A stretch of 64,000 bases of DNA, from positions 213,728,205-213,792,204 of the forward strand of contig CP136064.1 of NCBI GenBank assembly GCA_032622095.1, written 5' to 3'. This DNA is from Siphonodentalium dalli (taxonomy: Eukaryota; Mollusca; Scaphopoda; Gadilida; Siphonodentaliidae). Both the position numbers and the translations under genes were made by a program. Positions 12,180 to 24,955 of this stretch are shown in pieces. How positions within the stretch are numbered: the first letter of the stretch is position 1; every line of letters starts with the position of its first letter. Under the pieces are notes generated by a model. It saw only the letters and a list, made by a program, of their open reading frames with translations, was not told where the DNA came from and did not search any database.

Positions 12180-13440
12180 CTTCGTTCGGGCTGTTTCCCC
12201 TCTGCTTTTCGGCGAATTGCGCGATTTGACTTTAAATTAACCATTTTGAAGGTAAAGGTAAGGTCGGGGTCACGATTTGACCCGTCCAAAACACTCCCCG
12301 GACAAAAGCACCCGACAAAAGTACCCGTCGAAATCCGTCCGGTTTTCCCGATTTGACCTTGAATTGACCATTTTGAAGGTTAAGGTCAGGTTGGGGTCAC
12401 AATTCGACCCGACCAAAACAATCCTCGGACAAAAGTAACCCTAGGTATCAAATTTAGTCGAAATCCCGTCAAAATTCGCGATTTGACCTGGAATTGACAA
12501 TTTTGAAGGTCAGGTCGGGGTCACAATTTGACCCGTCCAAAACACTCCCCGGACAAAGTACTCCTAGGTATAAAATTTCGTCGAAATTTGTCCGTTTTAC
12601 CCGATTTGACCTTGAATTGACCTTTTTGAAAGTCAAGGTCAGGTTGGGATAACGATTTGACCCGTCCAAAAGTCTCCTCGGACAAAAGTACCTCTAGGTA
12701 CCAAATTTTGTCGAAATCCGTCCCGTTGTATCCGATTTGACCTTTAATTGACCTTTTTGAAGGTCAATGTCAGGTCGGGGTTACGATTTGACCGTCCAAA
12801 ACACTCCCTGGACAAAATTACCCCTAGGTATCAAATATCGTCAAAATCCGTCTGGCAGTTTTTTCGGCCATAGCTAACACACACACACACAGACAGACAG
12901 ACAGAATTCCCAAATTATATATTAGACTAGCAGATTAGCCCGCCACTGGTGGGATTCGTCCCATGCCTTTGTCAGAAACATGACTATATGAGCGTATATG
13001 AGCGTATATGAGCAACGACACGGGCGCCTGCGAAAATGGACCCGATTTGACCTTGAATTGACCATTTGAAGGTCAAGGTCAGGTCGGGGTCACGATTTGA
13101 CACGTTCAATACACTCCCCGGACAAAAGTACCACTAGGTATGAAATTTCGTCGAAATCCGCCAGTTTTACCCGATTTGGTCTTGAATTGACCATTTTGAA
13201 GATCAAGGTCATGTCGTGGTCACGATTGGACCCATCCAAAACACTCCCCGGACAAAAGTATCCCTAGGTGTAAAATATCGTCGAAATTCGCCTGTTTTAC
13301 CCGATTTGACCTTGAATTGACAAATTTGAAGGTCAAGGTGAGGTCGGCTTCACGATTTGACCCGTCCATGACACTTCCCGGACAAAAGTATCCCGAGGTA
13401 GCAAGTTTGGGCTCAATCGGTCGAGCCGTTTTCGAGTCTA
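12180..13440 (+). repeat. 115-130-bp tandem repeats rich in AGGTCA half-sites
   Basis: About nine diverged units follow the pattern CCCGATTTGACCTTGAATTG, then ACCATTTTGAAGGTCAAGGTCA, GGTCGGGGTCACGATTTGAC, and a block of the form CACTCCCCGGACAAAAGTA followed by CCCCTAGGTA. Units near 12230, 12350, 12480, 12600, 12720, 13040, 13160 and 13280 are easily aligned. A CA/GACA microsatellite and a junction motif separate the two halves at about 12880-12950. Confidence 0.85.
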
Positions 13441-13559
13441 TAAAGGATTTAAATATATATACACACGAAGTCTCAAAATATATAGTAGACTAGCAGGTTA
13501 GCCCGCCACTGGCAGCATTCGTCTCATGGCTTTGTTTCAGAAACATGACATTTTTTAAA

Positions 13560-13965
13560 TTTAACCAAATTTCAAGTCGATAGCTCCACCCGTTTCCGAG
13601 ATCTGGTCTGAGCATGCGCGAAGCTTGCGTCGCACGGGCTCGGCGACCCGATAAAATTCGTATCCGGGGCAAGATACATTCACATAGCAAATTTCAAGTC
13701 GATAGCTCCACCCGTTTCCGAGATCTCGTCTGCGCACGCGCTGCACGGGCGTCGCACGGGCTCGGCGACCCGATAAAATTCGTACCCGGGGCATGATACA
13801 TTCACATACCAAATTTCAAGTCGATGGCTCCACCCGTTTCCGAGATTTCGTCTGCGCATGCTCGAAGCTGGCGTCGCACGGGCTCGGCGACCCGATAAAA
13901 TTTGTATCCGGGGCAAGATACATTCACATAGCAAATTTCAAGTCGATAGCTCCACCCGTTTCCGA
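13560..13965 (+). repeat. 121-bp CpG-rich tandem repeats
   Basis: AAGTCGATAGCTCCACCCGT recurs at about 13573, 13694, 13815 and 13936, a period of 121 bp. Each unit carries GCATGCGC- and GGGCTCGGCGACCCGATAAA-type blocks dense in CpG. A second set of the same units lies at 15600-15915. The deduced short proteins on both strands are repetitive translations. Confidence 0.9.
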
Positions 13966-15432
13966 TATAACGCATTCTTTGTTTTTCAATGAGTTAATTC
14001 ATGGTACCCGTCCTCCCCGTCCTAAACTTCAGAGCGGACAGTCAATTAATCCCGTCGTGAAAGTCGAGATAATTGCATTTCGTCCGCATCCGTATTTCGG
14101 ACGCATGGGGTCAGTCGTTTAGCCATGTCCATTGGAATCCGCATCCGTATTGCGGACGCATGGGGTCAGTCGTTTAGCCACGTCCATTGCAATAAAGAGC
14201 GTTGATTGTTAACACCTCCGTATAAGGTCAATATAAAGATCGTTAATGTCTTAACCACCGCAGTGCCGTTTTTTGTGACTGAGATTGGAGAACGGGTGCT
14301 CTGAGCTTCTCCAAAACGCGACCACGACGATTCCCGTGGGATTTTACCATTAGATAGGAAGTTTGGTCACGATCGGTCAACCCGTTTTGGATTCTATGAA
14401 GTACATATATATATACGGAAGTCTCAAAATATATAGTACTAGCAGGTTAGCCCGCCACTGGCGGCATTCGTCCCATGGCTTTGTTTCAGAAACATGACAT
14501 TTTTGTAATTATTTTGTTTTTATTTATTTTTGTTTTTTATTTTTGAATATGAATTTAATGTTTTTTAAATTTAATATATTTTGTTTCTGAATTGTTTTTT
14601 TATTGTTAATTTTTTTTAATTTTAAATTGTTTTAATTAAATTGTAAATTGTTTTATTTAATTTTTTTGTTTCTGGCGGAAAAATTTACCCGTAGAAATCC
14701 CCCCCCCCTTCCTAGGAACGACAGACAACGCATTCTTTGTTTCGCGAAATCTCTCTACGATAACATTGCATTGAATTTAAAACAAACGCTTCCCGTCGGG
14801 AAATCTGTCTTCGGGTCGTTGTTGTTGGCATCACGGCTCCCCGAAAACTCTCACATTGCCGAAAACGTGTATTTAGTAATATCGTTGTTGTTGATATTTA
14901 CGGCTTGGGGGCTATTTTCTTATTTAGCAAGTTTGAGCTCAATCGGTTAGAGTCTATAAAGGACACACTCATATATATGACACTTCCCGTAGGTAGCAAG
15001 TTTGAGCTCAATCGGCATTCCCTGGAATTTCCCGTAGATTGGCAGATTCCAGTAGCTTTATAACGGTATATCTGGGGAGAAATCTGATGCTATATTCGTG
15101 ATTATCTGGGATGAAGGTATATACTGTAAAAACAGAGCGCGCCATCCGTGCTCGCAGGGAATAAATTTCGAGCGATAACGTTTGCGTTCCCGTATAACTC
15201 TGCAGAAGCGAATAACGTTGAATGGGAAACAGACGCTCTTTATAGAGATGCGTCAAAAACAAACGCTCATTAAATAATCACTTGATTAACCCCCGCCGTG
15301 CCTTTGCGGTGATTTGAGATTGGAGAACGGGTGCTCTGAGCTTCTCTAAACCGCGACTACGGCGGTGTCTGTGGGATTTTATACTTACATACGAAATTTG
15401 ATCTCAATCTGTACACGCGTTTTGGATTCTAT

Positions 15433-15472
<40 letters not shown>

Positions 15473-15599
15473 CGAAGTCTCAAAATATATAGTATAGACT
15501 AGCAGGTTAGCCCGCCACCGGCGGCTTGTCCGAAACATGACATTTTTTTATATATATTTTTTTTAATTTTTAGCTCCACGCGTTTCAATAAGAAAAATT

Positions 15600-15915
15600 T
15601 GTACCCGGTAGCTCCACCGTTTCCGAGATCTGGTCTGCGCATGCGCGAAGCTGGCGTCGCACGGACTCGGCGACCCGATAAAATTTGTACCCGGCGCAAG
15701 ATACATTCACATAGCAAATTTCAAGTCGATAGCTCCACCCGTTTCCTAGATCTCGTCCGCGCATGCGCTGCACGGGCGTCGCACGGGCTCGGCGACCCGA
15801 TAAAATTTGTACCCGGCGCAAGATACATTCACATACCAAATTTCAAGTCGATAGCTCCACCCGTTTCCGATATCTCGTCTGCGCATGCGCTGCACGGGCG
15901 TCGCACGGGCTCACC
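15600..15915 (+). repeat. Second block of the 121-bp CpG-rich repeats
   Basis: Three units of the same family as 13560-13965, with the same AGCTCCACCCGTTTCC and CTCGGCGACCCGATAAAAT landmarks. They lie 3' of a CTAGCAGGTTAGCCCGCCAC junction. Confidence 0.85.
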
Positions 15916-16164
15916 AATACGACAGCGACGACCACCTGGTCAAACTACACTCACGTACCAAGTTTCGTCCCGATCGGTCGAGGTGTTGGTATCTGATGCA
16001 AAAGACGAAATTGTGAGTGTTGGTCAATAGTCCCCGCCGTGAACCTCATCGTCGCAAAGAGCGGACAGTCAATTAACCCCGCTGTGAACCTCAATCACCA
16101 ACGCGACGTAAACATGTGTTGCGTTCTAAAAATAGGAAAGCACTTTCTCTCTGCATAATTCTGC

Positions 16165-19010
16165 AGATGCTAATAACGTTGCTCCCCGTGGGTAGCAATA
16201 TCGTTGTTGTTGATATTTACGGCTTGGGGGCTATTTTCTTATTTAGCAAGTTTGAGCTCAATCGGTTCGAGTCTATAAAGGACACACTCATATATATGAC
16301 ACTTCCCGTGGGTAGCAAGTTTGAGCTCAATCGGCATTCCCTGGAATTTCCCGTAGATTGGCAGATTCCAGTAGCTTTATAACGGTATATCTGGGGAGAA
16401 ATCTGATGCTATATTCGTGATTATCTGGGATGATTTCGGTATATAAGTATATACTGTAAAAACAAAGCGCGCCATCCGTGCTCGCAGGGTTGGTCAGAAA
16501 CAAATGTTTTTTTAATTTAATGTATGTTCCGTATATCTCTCTGCAGATGCAAATAACGTTGAATGGCAAACAGACGCTCTTTATAGAGATGCGTCAAAAA
16601 CAAACGCTCATTAAATAATCACTTGATTAACCCACGCCGTGCCTTTGCGGTGATTTGAGATTGGAGAACGGGTGCTCTGAGCTTCTCTAAACTGCGACCA
16701 CGGTCGTGTCGGTGGATTTGACACTTACATAGGAAGTTTGAGCTCAATCTTTACACGCGTTTTGGATTCTATGAAGTACATACATACATATATACGAAGT
16801 CTCAAAATATATAGTATAGACTAGCAGGTTAGCCCGCCACTGGCGGCATTCGTCACATGGCTTTGTTTCAGAAACATGACATTTTTGAATATGAATTTAA
16901 TGTTTTTTAAATTTAATATATTTTGTTTCTGAATTGTTTTTTTATTGTTAATTTTTTAAATTGTTTTAATAAATGTTTTTGTTTCTGGCGGAAAATTTTA
17001 CCCGTAGAAATCCCCCCTTCCTAGGAACGACAGACAACGCATTCTTTGTTTCGTGAAATCTCTCTACGATAACATTGCATTGAATTTAAAACAAACGCTT
17101 CCCGTCGGGAAATCTGTCTGCATAATATTTTGAGTCTGCCGTACCCGTCGTAATGTCGTGAAATCTCTCTGCATAATAGATAACATTGCATTGAATCTGT
17201 TGTTGGCATTCAGGGCTTCGGGTCGTTGTTATTGGCATCACGGCTCCCCGAAAACTCTCACATTGCCGAAAACGTGTATTTAGTAATATCGTTGTTGTTG
17301 ATATTTACGGCTTGGGGGCTATTTTCTTATTTAGCAAGTTTGAGCTCAATCGGTTCGAGTCTATAAAGGACACACTCATATATATGACACTTCCCGTGGG
17401 TAGCAAGTTTGAGCTCAATCGGCATTCCCTGGAATTTCCCGTAGATTGGCAGATTCCAGTAGCTTTATAACGGTATATCTGGGGAGAAATCTGATGCTAT
17501 ATTCGTGATTATCTGGGATGATTTCGGTATATAAGTATATACTGTAAAAACAAAGCGCGCCATCCGTGCTCGCAGGGTTGGTCAGAAACAAATGTTTTTT
17601 AAATTTAATGTATGTTCCGTATATCTCTCTGCAGATGCAAATAACGTTGAATGGCAAACAGACGCTCTTTATAGAGATGCGTCAAAAACAAACGCTCATT
17701 AAATAATCACTTGATTAACCCACGCCGTGCCTTTGCGGTAATTTGAGATTGGAGAACGGGTGCTCTGAGCTTCTCTAAACTGCGACCACGGTCGTGTCGG
17801 TGGATTTGACACTTACATAGGAAGTTTGAGCTCAATCTTTACACGCGTTTTGGATTCTATGAAGTACATACATACATATATACCAAGTCTCAAAATATAT
17901 AGTATAGACTAGCAGGTTAGCCCGCCACTGGCGGCATTCGTCACATGGCTTTGTTTCAGAAACATGACATTTTTGAATATGAATTTAATGTTTTTTAAAT
18001 TTAATATATTTTGTTTCTGAATTGTTTTTTTATTGTTAATTTTTTAAATTGTTTTAATTAATTTTTTTGTTTCTGGCGGAAAATTTTACCCGTAGAAATC
18101 CCCCCTTCCTAGGAACGACAGACAACGCATTCTTTGTTTCGTGAAATCTCTCTACGATAACATTGCATTGAATTTAAAACAAACGCTTCCCGTCGGGAAA
18201 TCTGTCTGCATAATATTTTGAGTCTGCCCTACCCGTCGTAATGTCGTGAAATCTCTCTGCATAATAGATAACATTGCATTGAATCTGTTGTTGGCATTCA
18301 GGGCTTCGGGTCGTTGTTATTGGCATCACGGGTCCCCGAAAACTCTCACATTGCCGAAAACGTGTATTTAGTAATATCGTTGTTGTTGATATTTACGGCT
18401 TGGGGGCTATTTTCTTATTTAGCAAGTTTGAGCTCAATCGGTTCGAGTCTATAAAGGACACACTCATATATATGACACTTCCCGTGGGTAGCAAGTTTGA
18501 GCTCAATCGGCATTCCCTGGAATTTCCCGTAGATTGGCAGATTCCAGTAGCTTTATAACGGTATATCTGGGGAGAAATCTGATGCTATATTCGTGATTAT
18601 CTGGGATGATTTCGGTATATAAGTATATACTGTAAAAACAAAGCGCGCCATCCGTGCTCGCAGGGTTGGTCAGAAACAAATGTTTTTTTAATTTAATGTA
18701 TGTTCCGTATATCTCTCTGCAGATGCAAATAACGTTGAATGGCAAACAGACGCTCTTTATAGAGATGCGTCAAAAACAAACGCTCATTAAATAATCACTT
18801 GATTAACCCACGCCGTGCCTTTGCGGTGATTTGAGATTGGAGAACGGGTGCTCTGAGCTTCTCTAAACCGCGACCACGGTCGTGTCGGTGGGATTTGACA
18901 CTTACATAGGAAGTTTGAGCTCAATCTGTACACGCGTTTTGGATTCTATGAAGTACACACACACACACATATATATACGAAGTCTCAAAATATATAGTAT
19001 AGATATATAG
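16165..19010 (+). repeat. 1088-bp tandem duplication, nearly identical copies
   Basis: The junction motif falls at 16820, 17908 and 19011. Long landmarks such as GGCATTCCCTGGAATTTCCC recur at exact 1088-bp spacing, with only scattered differences between units. The third unit is slightly longer through microsatellite expansion. The upstream unit is shared only from about 16165 on. Near identity implies recent amplification or an assembly effect. Confidence 0.9.
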
Positions 19011-20159
19011 ACTAGCAGGTTAGTCCGCCACTGGCGTGGTTGGTCAGAAACATGACATTTTTAAAATTATTTTTATTCAATGAGTTAATTCTGCCTTTTT
19101 AATTTTTTAATTTAATTTTTTGTTTTTCAATGAGTTAATTCTGCCTTTTTAATCAAGAGAAATGATGGTACCCGTCCATAAAAGAGGTATGATTTACGGT
19201 ACATCGGGCGGAAAAACTGACCCTATGAAAATCTCCCCCTTCCTAAGAACGACAGACATAAGAATCACACAACACGCATTTTTTGTTTTTCAATGAGTTA
19301 ATTCTGCCTTTTTAATCAAGAGAAATTATGGTACCCGTCCCTAAAAGAGGTATGATTTAAGGTGACCCGATTAAATCCCCCCCCCCTTCCTAAGAACGAT
19401 ACCCGTCCCTAAAAGATGTATGATTCGATGAAAATCTCCCCCGTTCCTAGGAACGACAGACATAAGAATCACACGACACGCATTTGTTGTTTTCCAATGA
19501 GTTAATTCTGCCTTTAATCAAGATAAATGCATTCCGCCGTTCCGGTGCGTTTTGCATCCGTAGTTTCGTACGCATATGTGACCGTTTAGCAACGCCGATG
19601 GCAATAAAGAGCGTTACTCGGTTAACAACGCCAAATTTGGTCAATATAAAGAGCGTGACTGCCTTAACCCCCGCAGTGCCGTGGACGGTGATTTTGATGA
19701 TTGGTAGTTGAGAACGGGTGTTCTGAGCTTCTCCAAAACGCCGCGACGACGATTTCCGTGGGTTTTTACCCTTAGAGGGGAAGTTTGATCGGTCCAGTCG
19801 TTTTCGAGTCTATAAAGGACACATATATTTATATATTTATAGCCGGAGTTCTCAATATATATAGTAGATATCGTCAAAAACAAACGCTCATTAAATAATC
19901 ACTTGATTAACCCCCGCCGTGCCTTTGCGGTGATTTGGGAGTGGATAAAGGGTGCTCTGAGCTTCTCCAAAACGCGACCACGGCCGTGTCGGTGGGATTT
20001 TACACTTACATACGAAATTTGAGCTCAATATGTACACGCGTTTTGGATTCCATGAAGTACACACGCACATATATACATATATATATACGAAGTCTCAAAA
20101 TATATAGTATAGACTAGCAGGTTAGCCCGCCACTGGCGTGCTTGGTCAGAAACATGACA

Positions 20160-21960
20160 TTTTTTAAATAAATTTTTTAACGATTGATTCGTTAATTGAA
20201 CTGAATGGTCAGAATACAGAATTGAAAACGTGAAGAGACAATCAATGAGTTAATTCTGCCTTTATACCAAGAGAAATTATGGTCTCACCATGGACCAATA
20301 ACAATTCAAGTACAACATTTGGGAATTTTTCCCCCACAACAATTCAATTTCCTGAGTAACTGGATTTGTATTTTTCTGTCTATACATTCACTCGTCTAAG
20401 AGTTTCTTAATAAATTAATGATCGTTGTTGATTAATTCGCTAATTGAACTGAGTGGTCAGAATACAGAACTGAAAACGTGAGCATCAGATGAATGCCACA
20501 CTATCGAATGAATGACAGTAAAGCATTAATGGCCAAAGGAAAAGAATGCTATCGAAAAAATGCGACAAACGCACTGACTGTGAATGGCCGTCGGCGCTCT
20601 GTAAACACAACCAAGCAAACTGCATTTTTAATCAAGAGAGATAATGTTATAACCATGGACCTACAACAATTGAAGTACAATATTTGGGAATTTTTCCCCA
20701 CACCAATTTAATTTCCTGAGCAACTGGATTTGTATTTTTCTGTCTATACGTTCACTCATCTAAGAGTTTCTTAATCCATTAATTATCGTTGTTGATTAAT
20801 TCGCTAATTGAACTGAGTGGTCAGAATATAGAACTGAAACGTGAGGAGACACATGAGATAATCAAAGAGTTAATTCTGCCTTTATATCAAGAGAAATTAT
20901 GGTCTCACCATGGACCAATAACAATTCAAGTACAACATTTGGGAATTTTTCCCCCACAACAATTCAATTTAATGCACAATGTTTGCAGTCTGGTAACATT
21001 GGTCAGAATGCAAAACTACAATATAATTATTTTGGCAGTCTGTTTTCACAATATCTGTTTTCACAATACACAAAGCAAGAAATGGACAATAATGTAGGCA
21101 GTCTGATTCGTATGGTCAGAATGCAAGGCAATATAATGTGGCAGTCTGATGAACAATAATGTTTGCAGTCTGATAACAATGGTCAGAATGGCATATGAAT
21201 GCACAATGGCAGTCACAAAGCAAGATGTAGGCAGTCTGATTCGTATGTCAGAATGCGATGGCAGTCTGATTGGGCGCTCGGTAAACAAAACCAAACAATC
21301 AGATGAATGCCACACTATCGAATGAATGACAGTAAAGCATCAGATGAATGCCACACTATCGAATGAATGACAGTAAAGCATTAATGGACAAAGGAAAAGA
21401 ATGCTATCGAATAAATGCGACAAACGCACTAACTGTGAATGACCGTCGGCGCTCGGTAAACACAACCAAGCAAACTTGCCGATAAAGAGCGTTGATCCTT
21501 AACACTTCCGAATATGGTCAATATAAAGATCGTTGATGCCTTAACCCCCGAAGTGGCGTATTCGTATGGTCAGAATGCAATGCAATATAATGATTGTGGC
21601 AGTGTGATTCGTATGTCAGAAGAATTGATTCAAAGTATTATGAATGCACAATGGCAGTCACAAAGCAAGATTCTGATTCGTATGTCAGAATGCGATGGCA
21701 GTCTGATTGGTGGCACTGATCTAATGAATTGCCATCGGCGCTCGATAAACAAAACCAAACAATCAGATGAATGCCACGCTATCGAATAAATGACAGTAAA
21801 GAATTAATGGCCAAAGGAAAAGAATGCTATCGAATAAATGCGACAAACGCACCTATCTAATGAATGGCCGTCGGCGCTCGGTAAATGCGACAAACGCACT
21901 GATCTAATGAATGGCCGTCGGCGCTCGGTAAACACAACCAATCAAACTTGCCGATAAAGA
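20160..21960 (+). repeat. Scrambled sub-array of several hundred-bp modules
   Basis: Blocks GAATGCCACACTATCGAATG (about 20488, 21306, 21346, and about 21768 with CACGC in place of CACAC), CGACAAACGCACTGA and GGCCGTCGGCGCTC recur out of order, together with GGTCAGAATGCAA and TGGCAGTCTGAT stretches. The codon-like texture suggests decayed transposon coding sequence shuffled into the satellite, but I cannot name the element. Confidence 0.65.
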
Positions 21961-24319
21961 GCGTTGATTGTTAACACCTCCGTATATGGTCAATATACAG
22001 ATCGTTGATTTCTTAACCACCGCAGTGCCGTTTTTTTTGTGACTGAGAGTGGAGAAAGGGTGCTCTGAGCTTCTCCAAAACGCGACCACGACGTTGTCCG
22101 TGGGATTTCACACTTATATACGAAATTTGAGCTCAATCCGTACACGCGTTATCGATTCTATGAAGTACCCACTACATATATACGGAAGTCTCAAAATATA
22201 TATATAGACTAGCAGGTTAGCCCGCCACTGGCGTGCTTGGTCAGAAACATGACAATGTTTTATGTTTTGTTTGTGTTTTTCAATGAGTTAATATTGGGTT
22301 TTTCAATATTTTACCCGATTTGACCTTGAATTGATCATGTTCAAGGTCAAGGTCATGTCGGGGTCACAATATATAATTTGTGGGTACCCGTTTGAAGGTT
22401 AAGACTGACCCGATGAAAAATTCCCCCGTTCCTAGGAATGACAGACATAAGAATGGGCGGAAAAACTTATCCGATCCGCGTTCTTAGGAACACAACACGC
22501 TCATGTCTATACACGCCCAGACCCAGAAGAGGTATGATTTTGTTTAACCTGCCCGTGGCCATTGAGCAGCCCCTGACAGAGGTTGTCCACCCTTACGAGA
22601 TGGTCAATAGTCCCCGCAAAGTTAATCCCGTTGTGAACCCCATCCTCGCAAAGAGCGGACAGTCAATTAATCCCGTCGTGAACGCCATCACCAACGCGAC
22701 GTAATTTTGTTTGGTATCATGTGTTGCGTTCTAAAAATAGGAAAGCACTTGTTCCCGTATACGTTTGCGTAAATACGAAATTGTGAGTGTTGATTTGTAA
22801 CCGGGATTTCTGAGAAGCATTATGCCTATAACTACCCCCCCCTAAGCCATGACCTAAGTGTCATACATACTATAACAATGATGTTGTAAGAGTACTATGG
22901 CATCCAATAAATCTCCCCGCATAGGAAAGCACTCAATATTCCCGTATATCTCTCTGCAGATGCTAATAACGTTGAATGGTAAACACACGCTCTTTATAGC
23001 GATGCGTCAAAAACAAACGCTCATTAAATAATCACTTGATTAACCACCGCAGTGCCGTTTTTTGTGACTGAGATTGGAGAACGGGTGCTCTGAGCTTCTC
23101 CAAAACGCGACCACGGTCGTGTCGGTGAGATTTTACACTTACATACGAAATTTGAGCTCAATCTGTACACGCGTTTTCGATTCCATGAAGTACACACATA
23201 TATACACATATACGGAAGTCTCAAAATATATATATAGACTAGCAGATTAGTCCGCCACTGGCGGCATTGGTCCCATGGCTTTGGTCGATCCATTAACTTT
23301 TGTTGTTCACCCGACAAAAATATTGCCCGTCCCGAGTTGACCATACATAACAAATTTCACATCGATGTCACCGCTGACTACCGATATATCGCCCACGGTC
23401 ATTTGTGGGTACCCGTTTCAAGGTCAAGGTCACCCCGGGCGGACAAACTGACCCGACGAAAATCTCCCCCGTCCCTTGGAACCCCTAAGTACGAAAATTC
23501 GTCTCGATATCCCCAGTTTTGACCTGCCGTATATTTTCACTAAAGTAGATAAACGCTCTTTAATAGCGACGCCTCATATACAAACGCTCATTACTTATCA
23601 CGCGATTAACTCATCAATCCCCATTACGGTGGCAGTTGAAGGGTGAATGAGTGGTCGCACGGGCTCGCGAATGGACCGAGTGCACTGCCTGTGAATTTTT
23701 ACCCTTACACAGCAAGTTTGGGTTCAATCGGCCCAGCAGTTTTCGTCTCGATATCCCCAGTTTCCGAGACGATCAAATGCCGTATATTTTTACAAAGTAG
23801 ATAAACGCTCTTTAATTGCGACGCGTCATTTGCGGTGGCAGTTGAAGGTGAATGAGTGGTCGCACGTGCTGGCGAATGGTCCGATGGCACTTCCTGTGGA
23901 TTTTTACCCTTACACAGCAAGTTTGTGCCCAATCGGTCAAGCCGTTTTCGAGTCCATAAAGGAATTACACACACAAATATATATAGGAAGCCATAAGTAC
24001 GTAAGAATCACACAACACGCTCATTTCTGGATACAGTCACGTTCACGCCCGGACCCAGACGTAAGAATCACATTACACGCATACGCTCTTTATCAACGAC
24101 ACTGCGGATACGAACGCTCTTTAACTATCAACGCGCTAACTCCACAGTGTCGTTTTTGTGTGACTGAGAGTGGAGAACGGATGCTTGGAGCTTCTCCAAA
24201 GCGCCGCGACGACCGTTTCCGTGATTTTTACCCTTAGATGGGAAGTTTGGTCTCGATCGGTGCAGCCGTTTTCGATTCTATAAAGTACAAATATACGGAA
24301 GTCTCAAAATATATAGGAG

Positions 24320-24633
24320 ATTTGAAAGAGGAAGCCAAAAAAAATATTCTACCAGAATACGGTACGGAACAGCTGTGGTCTAGGAGTTTCCACCAAGTTT
24401 TATAGAGATGTTCAGATTCAACTCAAGACTTCCCCCGTTATTTATCCCAGAATGCATCATAATTCACAACTAAGATATGAAGTTATTCCATTGAGAATAA
24501 TAAACTGGCAGTACATACCAGATCTAAATTAAGCACATAACACACGTCGGTACCTTGACAAGAACAACATGTTCACAGTTTATTTGACCGGATAAGTTGA
24601 TAAATAAAATATTTGGAGCTTCCTCTTTCAAAT
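24320..24633. mobile_element. MITE-like element with 16-bp terminal inverted repeats
   Basis: Starts ATTTGAAAGAGGAAGC (24320-24335) and ends in the exact reverse complement (24618-24633). The interior is non-coding. It sits directly at the right edge of the 12-kb satellite. Confidence 0.7.
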
Positions 24634-24955
24634 GGCATATACTATGGGATATGTTGTATATAATGTGATCCAGTTGGTGATTCGAAACTTAAGTTGGCCT
24701 TTAACTAACTTTCCCCCGCCATATACGTTAAAAAGTATACTTTCAAAACCCAAGGTAGGACTTTGTGTCGCATTTATAAATACATTTAGGAATCGTTAGC
24801 TACTTTGTCCAACGAAATATATTGAGGTGACCATGCATGACTTTAGTCTTCTGTGAAACGATGGGATGACGGTTTGTTCATGGAAAAGTTGTAATGAAGT
24901 TTTGTTCATGGACACGTTGGGATGACGCTTTATTTATCGTACTATGGGGTTTTTA
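24634..24955. other. Non-coding spacer
   Basis: Nothing recognised except a short local near-duplication (GTTCATGGAAAAGTTGT / GTTCATGGACACGTTGG) at about 24877-24921. Confidence 0.4.

Larger units (their letters stand above)
12150..24320. repeat. 12-kb composite satellite array
   Basis: Nearly the whole interval is built from a few repeat modules arranged head to tail. A junction of the form CTAGCAGGTTAGCCCGCCAC, usually preceded by CTCAAAATATATAGTATAGA, recurs near 12932, 13490, 14441, 15500, 16820, 17908, 19011, 20113, 22208 and 23238. Each junction is followed by ATGGCTTTGTTTCAGAAACATGACA or a variant. Many modules end in AGCTCAATCGG, then GTTTTCGAGTCTATAAAGGA and a TATA/CACA microsatellite, a layout reminiscent of 3' ends of non-LTR or Penelope-like retroelements (inference). 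All short open frames inside are repeat translations, not genes. Confidence 0.85.

Noticed and set aside
16327-18745. Three near-identical 80-residue minus-strand frames at 1088-bp spacing
   Set aside because: They are translations of the tandem satellite unit, without start context, domain or independent conservation.
20488-21800. Helitron helicase fragment in the satellite
   Set aside because: Scattered translated words (for example QWQSQSK, SDECH) look coding, but no Rep or helicase motif can be followed.
12150-24320. Hammerhead ribozyme in the satellite, as in some Penelope-like elements and retrozymes
   Set aside because: I looked for CTGATGA followed by GAAA with suitable stems and found no convincing arrangement.
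12150-24320. CRISPR array
   Set aside because: Repeat units are far too long, there are no short constant repeats with unique spacers and no cas genes, and the sequence is eukaryotic.
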